Shown here: one piece after another, positions 21,801 through 33,074 of the stretch | Position numbering within the stretch: the stretch's first letter is position 1 | Layout: every line of letters begins with the position of its first letter | DNA from: Isoetes taiwanensis | Taxonomy: Eukaryota; Streptophyta; Lycopodiopsida; Isoetales; Isoetaceae | Assembly (NCBI GenBank): GCA_021234155.1 | Contig: JAJEKV010000148.1 | Location: forward strand, 43,691 to 107,690 | DNA length: 64,000 bases | Direction: 5' to 3' | The notes under the pieces: generated by a model | Databases searched by the model: none | The model's input: only the letters and a program-made list of their open reading frames with translations | What the model was told of the DNA's origin: nothing | Program-made: the position numbers and the translations under genes

Positions 21801-22358
21801 CAACATGTGGACCCAGTTTTGGGGTGGTAGTGATCGGGAGGACCAAATGCATTCATTGCTGCTTATCAGTTCTGCTGGTTGGCTGAGTATAATGATGATG
21901 ATGCCCAAGCGGGTGACTAAAAGTAGAGGCAGAAGTAGTAGACCACCCTTTGGGGAGGCCTCTAGAAGACATTGGCATTTGGAGAAGATGGTGAGACAAC
22001 TTATCTCCTAGTACAGCAGGAAACGAGTAAGCAGCCTCCTTGTAGTATCCTTATGCAGATGTGAAGTTTGGGGCCAAGTTAACGCGCGGGAAGACACCCC
22101 TTTACCTCTACTTTTGTCTACCAGTATCTTCGGGTGGGTTTTCAGGTGGCAGCATCTTCATGCATCATGGGATATTTTCTTTTGATGAACTTCTGGAATA
22201 GTATTGTTTTCTACCTCCACACTTGGGTTTTTTGAGCACCCGTGTTGACACGTTTAGGCCATCTGGCTATTTTGGAGCCTTAAATAAATGTATTTACTAC
22301 ATACTATTAATAAAAATAAAAATATCTTGCCTTCAAAAAAAAAAAAAAAAAAAAAAAG
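21801..22358 (+). mobile_element. Probable 3' end of a poly(A)-tailed retroelement
   Basis: The segment ends with AAATAAATG, further AATAAA-like words and then an uninterrupted run of about 23 A at 22,336-22,358. That is what a non-LTR retrotransposon or retrocopy 3' end looks like. The body has no long ORF. Confidence 0.4.
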
Positions 22359-22399
22359 AGCCTTGTTCCAAAAACATCTTGGTATATATTACACAATAA

Positions 22400-25320
22400 G
22401 CATATCATACAGGCTTGAACCACATACCATTCAGCTTCTAATTTTCGTTTTAATTGTTTGTTCTGTTTCTCCAGAACTGGATAGAGCTTTGGTTTGGTAT
22501 ATTTCCATTCAAATCTGAATGATTATAACAGACTTGAATACTGGGGACTGCGGATCTAGTGTGGTGGACTATGTGTTGGTGCCTGAGCAGGATATGCATG
22601 TCATCAAGCACTTTCAGGTGGGAACAACTAATCGGGATGAAGAGATCATTTCGCACCACTTACCACTTTACTTGAAGTTGGCTTGGCGGGTTGTTGCGAA
22701 CCCCGGTGCAACAACTCCTCACATGCCTCAGCTGCATTGGATTATGAACATGCGGGGCTTATGCCCGGATGCTTATAGATGACCCGGCGTAAATTTTGCA
22801 ATATCCTACACTAGAGCAAATGAGCGGTAGGAGAGAGGTGCTTTGGGATAAAGCCTTCGCGATGCACCTCGGGAACACAACCTTCCCCGCGTAATCAATG
22901 GTTTGATGCAAGAAACATAAACGCCGGCTCGCCAAGTCCACGACCTGCTTACCACACATGCGGTCGAGGCAATTACCGCATCTTCCTTAAAGCTAAAGAA
23001 AGCCAGGTACATTGCGGCGCATCAAAGGGAAATGTTTTACCTCACGGAACGTCACCCCAGGATCTTCTGGCGAAGGATTCTTAGAAAGCCAGTACAGCCC
23101 ACATGGAATATCACTCCCGAGCAGTGGAGGCAATACTTGCAACAGCTATACGACCCTCAGGGTGCACATGCAGCATTACCCTTGCAAGAAGGCCCGGTCT
23201 TTGGAAATCACAGATTCAGGCGTGGAACAAGGCTTACAACGTCTTGCCAATGGGAAAGCCCGGACTTGGATGGTATGCAGGCGCATTGCTTAAGTGGGCA
23301 GGCCCGTCCATAATAAGTGCTGGCCTTGTTCAACAAGGCATTACGGAAAGGCTTCCGGGCCGATGGACCAATAGCGGAGTTGTTCCCATGTATAAAGGCG
23401 GGGTGACCTACTGTAATCGCCTGCCCACCACCGAACAATCATGGTCGGGTTTGGTGTTTGCAAAACCGCTTGCCGGGATTCTCGGCGGCCAGTTGACGAG
23501 TCGGGCGAAGGATGAGGTGCGGCCCCTCACCCGTGGCAGGATTCAGACCAAGCACTCAACCATTGACCACATCTTCACGTTGCGAACTTCGATTGAAGAC
23601 GGCGCAGAACCGCCGTCGGGATCTATATTGTTGCTTTGTGGATTTTGGCGAAGGCGTTTGACAATCGCGCCTCGGGGAAAAACTATGGGCAAGACCGCAG
23701 CGGTAGGGGGTTCCCGTAGATTTGCGTAATGCACGATGTACGGGCTATATGAAAGATGCTCGGGTCGGGTTCGCATGGAGACAAGCCAACCATTTGATAG
23801 TAGTATCGGGGTTCGCCGTGGATGCCCTCTCCCCAACATTATTTGGGCTTTACATTGATCAATTGGAGAGCTGGCTTGCCGATAATGGGGGCGATGGAGC
23901 TCACCTTCTCTATCAGATCATCGGCGGTTAATATATGCCGATGATGTGGACCTCTAGCTTACACACCAGCAGACATGCAACGACATCTCGATGCCCCGGA
24001 CACGATCTCGCCAAGTTTAATCGATGGCGTCAACCTGGCCAAGACTAAGGTGGTTTTCATATCATCTTCACATCAGCCGAGGTCCCTCCTTCGTTACCAA
24101 GGCGAATGTGGAAGTTGCATCCACATACAAGTATTTGGGAGTGGAGTTTCCTTCTACTATGCACTTTGGGACACATCCATAAACTCACGAAAGTGACTGG
24201 GCAGGCTGGAAGGCACCGTATGCAATGCAAAACAATAGTCATAAAGCGGAGTTGTATGATTGGGACCATCAGTCACACTTGTTCAAGGTCTTAGTAGAGA
24301 GCGCCCTTTTGGGGGGGTGAAAGTATGGGGCCCAAGAGTATCACTTGCTACTTGGAATGACTTGGAGCAGGTCCAGAAAGCCTTCTTAGTACGAGCACTA
24401 GGGGTGAAGTCCACAGTCCCATATCAAATTCTACTGCAGGAGACAGGATTCTTGCCTCTTCAGAGGGCGGCCCTTGATCGCCACCTTGTCTATTTTCGTT
24501 GAAGGTGGTCAATATGGACGATGCTCGTCTCCCTAAACTAGCTTATATCATGGCAATGGGGCCGCGCCAAGGCCTCGGGCTTGAGGGAAAAGAGAGCTCA
24601 ATGGTTGGCTAGATGGAATGTGCAAGAGCACGTGCATACATATGCAAACAGAGGCGATCGCCATAGCTTGAGGCAATATCTTGACGTTTTGCTTCCTCGC
24701 CAAGCTTTGGGATGCCAATGCCCTTGAACATGTCAAGACAAAGACACTATCGCCACATAAATCCCACATTGGAACGAGGCCCGCAATGCTACTGCGTACC
24801 CACTTGCCCATGAAAAGGCGAGACTCATTGCCTCCACCGCATAGGGGCACATCATCTTCGAATTGAGGCGCAGATGGATTGGTGAGCCACGCCAGGGGCG
24901 TGCTCACATGCCAATGCCGCCAAATGGGAGTCATTGAGGATGAATCTCATACCCTTCAAAGTTGCCCAAAGATATGATCAAATTCTGACGGCTATGCTGA
25001 GTTGGTCAGGCCCGCCAGCCATTACATGTGACATTGAGCACAAAGATCCGTGCGGGTGCCGGGATCATACCTTCGAGAGGTTATGGACATGCGAGATCAG
25101 CTATGTCCTCGCACACACTTGACATGTATATATACATTGATGTATACTTGTGCAGTTTGACAAAGATTCTTATTCGCCACGGTTTTCCCTCGAAAACCCT
25201 TCGGGGCGGGGGTTTTTTAACCCGGACAGTAATAAGTTTGCTGCGCTCCTTGTGGGTCCCATAGGCCGATTGGCCTCAGTGGACGATAAAAAAAAAATCA
25301 TTCATTCATTCATTCATTCT
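22400..25320 (+). mobile_element. LINE (non-LTR retrotransposon), decayed
   Basis: In order on the plus strand: the C-terminal part of the APE-type endonuclease (GSSVVDYVLVPEQ ... SHHLPLYLKL, 22,550-22,680); a connector (WNITPEQWRQYLQQLYDPQG, 23,105); RT fragments LAGILGGQLTSRAKDEV, TKHSTIDHIFTLRTSIEDG (23,465-23,600) and LSPTLFGLYIDQLESWLADN (23,830-23,890); the catalytic YADD at 23,934-23,945; VNLAKTKVVF; TYKYLGVEF (24,123-24,149); and VWGPR...WNDLEQVQKAFL. A C-x-C-containing tail (CGCRDHTFERLWTC) precedes a 3' UTR that ends in poly(A) plus ATTC repeats at about 25,290-25,320. Frame changes occur every few hundred bases, so it is inactive. The 5' end with ORF1 and the catalytic start of the endonuclease were not identified. 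Confidence 0.85.
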
Positions 25321-26370
25321 CTAATGCTGTGAAGGTGAGGCTACTGAGGTTCTTATGTACTTCAATTCTTTATAGCATAGCATCATGTCTCATCATTGCT
25401 CATTCTCATTATTGTGGTGCTTGGTGCAGACCACATTTTTGAAAAGTGGAAGTGTGTGCGGGAGTAAGGATGCATCATTATGCCAGAAGGGTATTTTGAG
25501 GTACAGATTTCAAATGCCCCTTCTACAACTACTGTTATCAATCCTTTCTAATTATATTGCTTAGGATTATAAAACTGGTTTTATTCAAGAATACCTTCTT
25601 TAAGAGGTAAGAATGTTGTACTCCAATTCATTTAAAATTAATATAATGCAGCTCTGATGTACTCCAATTCTTTATAATTTATTACAGTTAATGTTTATTG
25701 AGATTTGGATGGCTGTTGCACTTATGTGTTCTGAATGCTTTGACGCTCTCTCAATCTTATTTGCTTATGATAGGATCCCTCCAACAGGTAGGGTCATCCT
25801 TTATGATATTTCAATTGTTTGAATGAATTTTGTTAATCCATAAACTAATTCTGAGATTCACTTTGCAGGCTAGGATAGTGGTAATTTGCCAAAAAGTTGG
25901 CCAATAGGGATTCAATTCCTTTGAAGCTTAGAAGCATTACTATTGTGTTTAGTTTTTATCTTAAATTTACAAGTTTATTCAAGTATTTAATATAGCCACA
26001 CAGAGTTATAGATATCACCATTGAGGCTGGTAGCATGCCCATGTATAGTTCAGTGGTGTCGTCATTAGGGTGAGTTTGAGTTACAATTGGCAACAATTTT
26101 ATGCACCATTGAGGAACCTGGACTCACATTCTTAAACTGCACCATTGAAGAGAAACTAGCACCATATGGGGGTCTGAACCCCCTTTAATTTGCTGGGTAA
26201 TTGTGGTGTATAGGAACAAGATTTGGCAAATTGGGTATCAGATCTAAGTTAAGTAGCTCGTAGGGCACATGCAGGTGTAAAACATTCATATTTTGGCTTT
26301 AGGATTGTTGATTTCTAAGCATTTTTTCCTTAAGTTCACCATTCATGGGGCACCAACCTTAGAATCTATT
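25321..26370. other. No gene recognised
   Basis: AT-rich intergenic-like sequence without an ORF of 60 codons. Nothing assignable. Confidence 0.5.
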
Positions 26371-26832
26371 TGGAAATTGCAATGCTAGAAAAGGCAGCTG
26401 AAACGATATGAGACTTCATGAATGCCCAGGCTCTTTATAAAGGAATTCCTGAGTCCTCTTCATCGTAGGGAGGAATTGCAGATGGCCTCACATGGGACAA
26501 TCCGATAAGAACAATCGCAATGCATAAGTGTATTATTGAACCTCCAGCGCATGGCACCGTACTGTAAGTTACTGTAGGGAAAAATTCTTATCAATCGATA
26601 AGAACAATCCGAATAAGTTAGACAATTGTATTGTGCTTATTACACTAATAATCCTGTTCCGCTTACTCTTATTTGTACCCTCTCCATTCTTACCCTCCAA
26701 CCTGTTCTCCCTTAATTGTTTGGTATAACCAGACTGTTATAAGCTGTTAATTGTTTGGTATAACCATTACCAAACAAAGCCATTACAATGTATGGTGCAA
26801 TAAAGCCATTACTGAATGTATACCGAATGTCC
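26371..26832. repeat. Copy of the upstream region of the 38.9-39.7 kb gene
   Basis: It is almost identical to 39,740-40,200 over about 400 bp, with only a few differences, then more diverged over the last 60 bp. It includes the CTTTATAAAG TATA-type box (about 26,434-26,443). The similarity fades within about ten bases beyond the position of the start codon, which here reads ATA instead of ATG on the minus strand. No ORF follows on the minus strand, so this is a detached promoter copy. Confidence 0.85.
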
Positions 26833-27699
26833 TGTGATCTTTAAATACGGATGGAGGATATTGACGTTATAGCAGTGGATACAATATCCTTTGCAAAGTT
26901 ATCGTGGCGAGCTAGCATATGCAAGTTCACATCATACTGTACTAGCTTAGACGTGTTGTTTTAACGTTGCTATAATCCATGTTAATTAACCATTAAATTA
27001 TTATTTTATTATCCACTTTGAAGATAGATCACAGTTTTTGAGGAAATGAAGAAGCAGACTTGATAACCTATTAGAAGATCCTTCCATCGGCAATTGAAAT
27101 TTTACAGACAGATCGCTCAGGGAACACACAGAATTATTTTAGAGATTATCAAGAAAGTTAGAATGCCACATAGAATTATTTTAGAGATTATCAAGAAAGT
27201 TATAATGCAATGCACTGTGTAGGCCACAAAAGGTTTGTTGCAGGCTTTCAGAACAAAGTCTTTTATTCTTACAAGACTGATCCTTACAGGATTGTTTAAA
27301 TGAGACTACAAACACTCAGCGATCGTGAAGTCTTTACATAAGGCTTTCCCCCCGGGATCTCGCCATATATTGGAAGATGGTTTGGGAAGCCTAAATGTAA
27401 GAGGGGGTGTTACCATATGTGATACCATTTGTGTGGTGAAAGGGACGATTATTATAGCTAAGAACCCATGTCTTCACCTGGAGATATTCTATTATTGAAG
27501 GTTGTGAATGTGCCGCATTAAACCTCATGGTTGATTGCTATACTTATTGCTGAGCTCTGTCTTCTTGCTGTATTTTCCTAAAACTGGAACTTTAGCTTTG
27601 ATTCCCATTACTCTATAGCCCTATCCTGATCCTATGGAAAAAGAAGGCAAACTTATATAGCCTTGCAATAAGGCTTCTTAAAATTAGGATATGCACTAA
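26833..27699. other. No gene; local 45-bp duplication
   Basis: CAGAATTATTTTAGAGATTA-type sequence is duplicated in tandem at about 27,130-27,210. Otherwise AT-rich with no recognisable gene. Confidence 0.5.
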
Positions 27700-28291
27700 G
27701 ATGAGGCACACTTTTGCAAGGCATACAAAATTTGTATTACTCAAATTTGTCAAATAAAATTATTAGTGGTAGAAAAAAGCCAAGTGTAAATATGCATCAA
27801 GAATTATTTCTAAGCAAATTTAGCCAAATAGAAATGCAAAATTCTCCTTTTTTTTCAAGTTTAGCCAAACGTAATCTTAGTGCTAAAATTTTGAGCTCCT
27901 TAAAATTTACCCTGAGTGTCAAACATAGTGTCGTCGTTAGCGTCAAGTATAGAGGCAGAATTAATCGTCCACATTAGAGTCAGATATAGAGTCAAACTAA
28001 GGCTTAGCATTAGCGTCAGTACTAGAGTCACACATAGCTTCAAAGGTAACATCAGCACTAGAGTTAGATGACGTGTATGCTTGTAGTTGTGCTAGCATCA
28101 GACATAGAGTAATCAATAGAGTCAGTTTGGTTAGATGAACTAGTCAGCCCTAGCGGCAGAATTAGCAGCGGATACTTAGTTAATCCACATCTATTGCTAT
28201 TAACTACAGAACACCATTTTTACCTAAAACATCACCTATAATAGCCCTCTGACTCTATGGCTGACGCTAATACCCCCTTCCTCTTATAGTG
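27700..28291 (-). mobile_element. CACTA right end with phased 12-bp array
   Basis: The block ends CCTCTTATAGTG at 28,291, whose reverse complement CACTATAAGAGG is a CACTA-type terminus. Inside, cores GTC or close variants (GAGTCAGATATA type) lie at 27,918, 27,930, 27,942, 27,954 and 27,967, then every 12 bp to 28,063. Nearer the terminus the motif is inverted (GACTCTA, CTGACGC). It is inserted in a copia LTR: the next bases TAATATGGATTGCC continue the LTR seen at 32,998. The left end was not found. Confidence 0.7.
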
Positions 28292-28385
28292 TAATATGGA
28301 TTGCCAACATGGCAGTCCACCTCGTCTGTATATGCCACATCACCCGTATATCTACATTGATCTATACGATCACTTATTTTTAACA
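28292..28385 (-). repeat. Truncated 3' LTR of copia-type element
   Basis: On the minus strand it begins TGTTAAAAATAAGTGATCG at 28,385, directly after the polypurine tract. It matches 32,998-33,074 (ATATACGGGTGATGTGGC and GGTGGACTGCCAT) until it is cut by the CACTA end at 28,291. Confidence 0.8.
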
Positions 28386-29189
28386 CTCCCCCTTGATCAA
28401 TAGATCAATGAGGGTTTAATTTGAACTTCCCTAGTAGTTTGCTACTCCCCCTTAATGCTCAACCTTGAACACATCTAGATGGCTTTTATCGGCACATCTT
28501 CCAATGATGTAGGGAGTTATTAAAACTATAACTAGAAAATTCAAATTGACTCTCTAGTCCTATATACCTATCATAAGAAGTGAGGATGCCTAGATCATAT
28601 TAATTGGCAATTTCTACCCTTTGATCTAAGCATCTGAACTGCTAAGATCAATTACATTGGGGCCTCACACACTGGGACTATTTAGACATATACGACACCC
28701 ATTTTTATATTTACATATGGTACTTACAAAAGGATATATCTTCCTTATCAGCCATACTCTGGATGTCCACACGGATGTCTCTTCTTCTTAAGCTTCACAC
28801 GAGGACGATCTAAGCTTCTCCCATTGTGCATGAATGAGCCATTATGCCATTAAAGTTTAACCATCATTCCTTTAAATTGGAATTATGTATGTTCCAAAAG
28901 CGCGCTAGTTTGGCCCTATACAAGCCAAATATTGTTGTTTTTACATTAAACCAATTCACCAAAAATCTCACTCAAAAACACTTGTTGACTAGTCTAATTC
29001 AAATTATGCCATAAAAAGGAGACTTATTCATGCAATAGATAGGCTTCTCATTCATCTCAGCAGATTTCTACAATGGGGATGATTGGATAGCTAATACATA
29101 CGCTTAACTACCCACCTAAAAAATAAAGGGAAAATCCAATTATAACATTTGGACCCCAAAAATAAATACAATGCTAAAAGATGAGTGGT

Positions 29190-29282
29190 TGATGTACTGC
29201 GAGAAAGCTTATCAACCGGATTAAAACCCGCCCTTTTCGGGTTTCGAGGAAAAACCCTAGTGATAAGCTCTTCGCAAGGGGC
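29190..29282. repeat. Nested stem-loop
   Basis: GCGAGAAAGCTTATCA and TGATAAGCTCTTCGC are near-complementary arms. Between them AACCCG and CGGGTT form an inner stem around CCCTTTT. Probably an element terminus. Confidence 0.55.
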
Positions 29283-29499
29283 TTAGACAAACGTAAGGCA
29301 TAGAATCGCCCCAAAACCAGCGCATGGAGAAGTCAAAACGGATGGCGCCGCCAACACAATACCGCACATCACCAACAACAAACGAAACATACCAAAGAAT
29401 AGCATCACCCGGTGGGTGGAAAAAAGCATCACCCACCGGGTGGAAAACATGATAAACGAACTTGTACAAAATATAGTAAACAAAGAAGGGGAAGGGTGG

Positions 29500-30063
29500 G
29501 TTCAAAGAGAATAAGGTAATCGGGCCGAGAGAAGAGGAAGCGCCGATGAAGAACTCGCAATAAGTAGCAAAGCAACCCGACGAACCGCTCAAAACGCGAT
29601 GCGCGATGCATGCATGCGACGATGCAATGCATGCATGCTTCGCCTTTGAAACAAGAATGCCGATTCGCTCACGCGAATCGACGACATTCTTGCAGACCGC
29701 GCGTGATGAAACCAACAAAGCCCGAATACCAAAGGACTTCCTTAACAAACTAGGATCGAGGGACTAAGGTCACAGGATGAAGGCTAAAGGGCGAAAAGGA
29801 CAGCGGGGAAAGCAACGCCAAATTGGCCAAACCAGGCAGGAAGAAGCCCCTCCTCCGCCGGAAACAAATCAAAGAGAATAAGGTAATAACGGCCGAGAAG
29901 AGGAAGCCGATGAAACGCCGATGAAGAACTCGCAACAAGTAGCAACGCCAACCCTCGGACGAACGGCCCAAAACGCATGCGATACATGCATGCGACGCAT
30001 GCAATGCATGCATGCTCGTCTTGAGCAAGAATGCCGATTCGCTACGCGAATCGACGACATTAT
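29500..30063. repeat. Direct duplication of a GC-rich unit, spacing ~360 bp
   Basis: 29,500-29,695 and 29,870-30,063 share GATGAAGAACTCGCAA, GCATGCATGC-rich words and a terminal palindrome ATTCGCTCACGCGAAT (ATTCGCTACGCGAAT in copy 2) followed by CGACGACATT. Minus-strand open frames here (for example 29,257-29,748) are not recognised as protein. Confidence 0.75.
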
Positions 30064-31194
30064 TGAGATATTTCTCTGAGGTAGAATAATGGAGAATAGC
30101 TATTGTTTTTCATGTTTTAATCTTCTAATATAATTTATAGGACATGCAAATAGCGTCAATATACATGTAATATCTATTTAGCAACATTAAAAGTTAACCC
30201 AATATCCAGTGTTTGAAGACAGAATCAAGACAAACACAATACACCTTATAGTTGACATTCAACATAATTATTCAAAAATACACTCTCATTAATTTGCAAA
30301 GGGCCTACGAACAACAAAAAAATGAGGTATGTAAACATTTACTTGTTTGATTTATAAAAACATATGTAAATAAAATCATGCTTTACAGTTTACATGCTTT
30401 AAACTTTAGAACATGAAAACATGGAAAACGTGCTTGGCGCGATTTAGCTTGGATGATTGAAGGTCCAAAAGTTTAAGTTTCGTACTAAATATTAATCCAT
30501 CTTTCATCCTCTTCTTTGAGAATGATAGAGCCCATGCATATATCGAAAACATCTATCCCCTTCAGCAGCATGTATCCCCTTCAGCAGCATGGCTTTGCAC
30601 TACAATAAACCTAAACACCAGTATACAATCAGAACTGACTTAATTTTGCAAACAAATTGTAAGCAAAACAGAGCAAGAATCACATGATCTGTGCTGCTAC
30701 AAGCCTTTGGAAACAAATATAATGTCATTGGAGCATGAATTTGGGTCTTGGCTAAATCTTCTGCAAAATAACTATTAAATCCTAAGCAATCCCATTTGTG
30801 TAGTGTGCTTTCCAGATATTCATAAAAGCTTCTCATCTCATATCGTTCCTTTTGCTTCTGTATCATCTCCAAATTGAAGCAAATAAGATCTCAACGAACT
30901 GAAGAACACATTCCCACAAACTTGGTACATAAACTCTGATTCGGAATTGAAGGCCAAATAATAGATTATCATAATCGAAATAGAGAGATTTAAACTTGAT
31001 GGTAATAATACCTGCAGATATGGCAGTCCCGCTATCTCTTGCATGCCCTAGTCATTTGAAATATGATCCTGCAGAAAACACAGCCATTGCAAGAGAACCT
31101 AAGGCGAACCATACTCACTATAGCCTGAATGGCTGCATCCAAGAAATGGTAGAAAGAGCAGACCGAGCTCGCCTGGCATGAAGAAGGTCGGAAC

Positions 31195-31740
31195 AGGTCT
31201 TTCTATGAAGAACGAAATGGAAAAAAAATGCCGAAATAGGTTTGTCCATGAAGAAAGCAGGGAAATATATGGGAAGGAAAGTCGGAATGGCAAAAAGTCG
31301 GCATAGGCCTGCTATGAAGAATGTTCAGAGAAAAGAAAGCCTCTTGCCTCATCCTTCCTTAGTCATTCTCAGCTGGAATATGCCTCCTTTCTTGCCTCAG
31401 TCAAAATGGGCTAAGCAGGCACCATAGCCTGAAGAGGCCATAGCCTGAAGAACAGGCGCCATAGCCTGAAGGAAAGGCGCCATAGCTCGAAGGCGCCATA
31501 GAAGAAGCCGTAGCTCGAAGTCTGGAGGAAAGGCGCCGCTCGAAGTCAGGGCGGAGAGAAAGAAGAGAAGAAAAGAGTGGGTGTATAAAAAAATGAAAAA
31601 AAAAGGAGTGAGGAAAACGAAAAGGACGAAGAAGGGGGAAAGTGGGAAAAGTAGGGGGAACGTTTTAAGAAAGTGAAAGGGCTCGGGCGGGCGGGAAGAG
31701 AAAAAAAAGCGACGAAAGGAAAAAAAACCTAAAAGCGACG
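31195..31740. repeat. Purine-rich tract with GGCGCCATAGCCTGAAG repeats
   Basis: 31,417-31,540 contains about five imperfect units of GCGCCATAGCCTGAAGGA. 31,550-31,740 is almost pure G/A. A minus-strand frame through this tract (31,397-32,026) overlaps the stop of the 248-codon ORF by the four bases ATGA. Most of its translation is low-complexity F/L/P, so I do not call it a gene. Confidence 0.6.
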
Positions 31741-32022
31741 GAAGCTGCGTGAAAAAAAAACTCCCAAAATTAAGACATATTCTTAAAATAATTGAATGTT
31801 GGTTGTTTTGCTTATTAATGTTCCTTTGTTTATATGCAATAACCGCCACGTCATTATTTGAAAGAACCAACAAAACCTGATTAGGTTTTTCTTCACGATT
31901 CTTTACAAATAGGAACGGCATCATCTGCGTCACTTGGTTTCTGGGCATAATTCCTCCAGAAATCATCATGATTTTCGGTTTGTTTGCAGGTCTGGCGCCT
32001 TCATTATGAACTATTCTGGTAA

Positions 32023-32769
32023 TCATTTTTTTGGAACTTCACTGGGATTTTCATCGTCTGGTATGAAAATTTGGATTTGAAATGCTCCCTCTTTTGTGCA
32101 GGTTGCTTCTTTTTTCGGGTTCTCAAAGGCCAACAAAATCACAGGTCCTTTCTGCATCTTCTCGAACTGGTCTGCATCTCGAAACATAACCCATGTTCTT
32201 CTGCAGTTTCCCATCACAATTTCTGAAGCCATTTCGTAAGCCACCGCTTCTTCAAGAACTTCTTCTTCTGGAAATTCCTTGGCCGTTGCTTCAATCATGG
32301 CCCTGAGCATGTCCTCCAAATTCGTCCATGCCTCCTTATCCTTCAATTCTAATTCGGCTTCTAATTCGGCCATATCTGCATGCTTGAACTGCATTTTCCT
32401 GGTCTTCTTTTCTTCTGGCAATAGACCCCTTTGATTTTGGGTCTGTGTAGGTGCCACATTCTTGGATTTCTGTGAAGCGATTTCTGCCACAACAGGGCTT
32501 TGCAACCCAATAGATACAGCGGCAGACTTCAGGACCAATCTTCGGTCCTCTGGCTCAACTCTAGCATATTTATGGCAATCTATGCACATATCTCCACAAG
32601 ACATCTCTTGTGAGATTGAAGCCCCTCTTTGGCTTTCAGAGCCATCATAATCTTCAAAGAATTTTCTCGCCTCTGCCAAGCATCCTGCTATCCATAGATA
32701 GATTAGATTTGCAAGGCTTGCGAATCCGTTAACCCTTCTTGATCGCGTAATGATCATCTTCTCTCCCAA
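32023..32769 (-). CDS. 248-codon ORF in gag position of copia-type element, unrecognised
   Basis: It is the only long frame in the LTR element and starts 80 bp inside the primer-binding site, where copia gag normally begins. It has no gag zinc knuckle (CX2CX4HX4C); the only cysteine cluster is SCGDMCIDCHKY near residue 58. Residues 115-170 are highly charged and probably helical (MAELEAELELKDKEAWTN, then an acidic FPEEEVLEEAVAYEM). The C-terminal third (RRTWVMFRDADQFEKM ... GPVILLAF) looks like a folded domain I cannot name. It may be a captured host fragment or a divergent gag. The ATG chosen is the first in frame. An adjoining frame overlaps its stop codon by four bases, but that frame is mostly low complexity. 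Confidence 0.5.
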   Translation of the reverse strand: MGEKMIITRSRRVNGFASLANLIYLWIAGCLAEARKFFEDYDGSESQRGASISQEMSCGDMCIDCHKYARVEPEDRRLVLKSAAVSIGLQSPVVAEIASQKSKNVAPTQTQNQRGLLPEEKKTRKMQFKHADMAELEAELELKDKEAWTNLEDMLRAMIEATAKEFPEEEVLEEAVAYEMASEIVMGNCRRTWVMFRDADQFEKMQKGPVILLAFENPKKEATCTKEGAFQIQIFIPDDENPSEVPKK

Positions 32770-32849
32770 GACCCTATTCTATAACCTTCTTCTCCAGGTC
32801 TCCTAGAGCCTTCCCCCACAGGTCTTCCAGGATCAGATCAAGAGCCATA

Positions 32850-32861
32850 GCTCTGATACCA
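32850..32861 (-). other. Primer-binding site (Met initiator tRNA)
   Basis: TGGTATCAGAGC on the minus strand, immediately after the LTR end ATATTAACA. This is the canonical plant copia primer site. Confidence 0.85.
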
Positions 32862-33074
32862 TGTTAATATAGCAAAACTGTAGAAGATATGTTGAGATGA
32901 TTGGCTGAGAAGAGCTCTCAACGTTGCATACATATAGAATGGATGGTGACTGTTCATCCTAATAGACATGACTATTGGGTACAGTTGTGACTCTTAATAT
33001 GGATTGCCAAAATGGCAGTCCACCTCATCTATATACGCCACATCACCCGTATATCTACATTGATCTATGCGATA
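32862..33074 (-). repeat. 5' LTR of copia-type element
   Basis: It ends TATATTAACA at 32,862 next to the primer site, and shares its outer part (32,998-33,074) with the 3' LTR at 28,292-28,385. The first ~16 bases of the LTR (TGTTAAAAATAAGTG) are missing, so it is truncated at about 33,074. Expected full length is about 230 bp. Confidence 0.75.

Larger units (their letters stand above)
28386..32861 (-). mobile_element. Internal region of a copia-type LTR retrotransposon
   Basis: It is bounded by a polypurine tract CAAGGGGGAG (28,386-28,395, minus strand) and a primer-binding site TGGTATCAGAGC (32,850-32,861), the site complementary to initiator methionine tRNA used by plant Ty1/copia elements. 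The internal 4.5 kb shows no integrase, reverse transcriptase or RNase H motifs; it has one 248-codon ORF next to the primer site and repeated GC-rich material at 29.2-30.06 kb. It is therefore read as non-autonomous or a derivative, with later insertions. Confidence 0.7.

Noticed and set aside
10893-28291. A single 17.4-kb CACTA element using the left end at 10,893 and right end at 28,291
   Set aside because: Orientation fits, but the flanking triplets differ (AAC versus TAA), the termini diverge after CACTAYAAGAG, and the array consensus differs, so two different elements are more likely.
29257-29748. 163-codon minus-strand ORF
   Set aside because: Lies in duplicated GC-rich repeat sequence, has no family motif, and overlaps other open frames.
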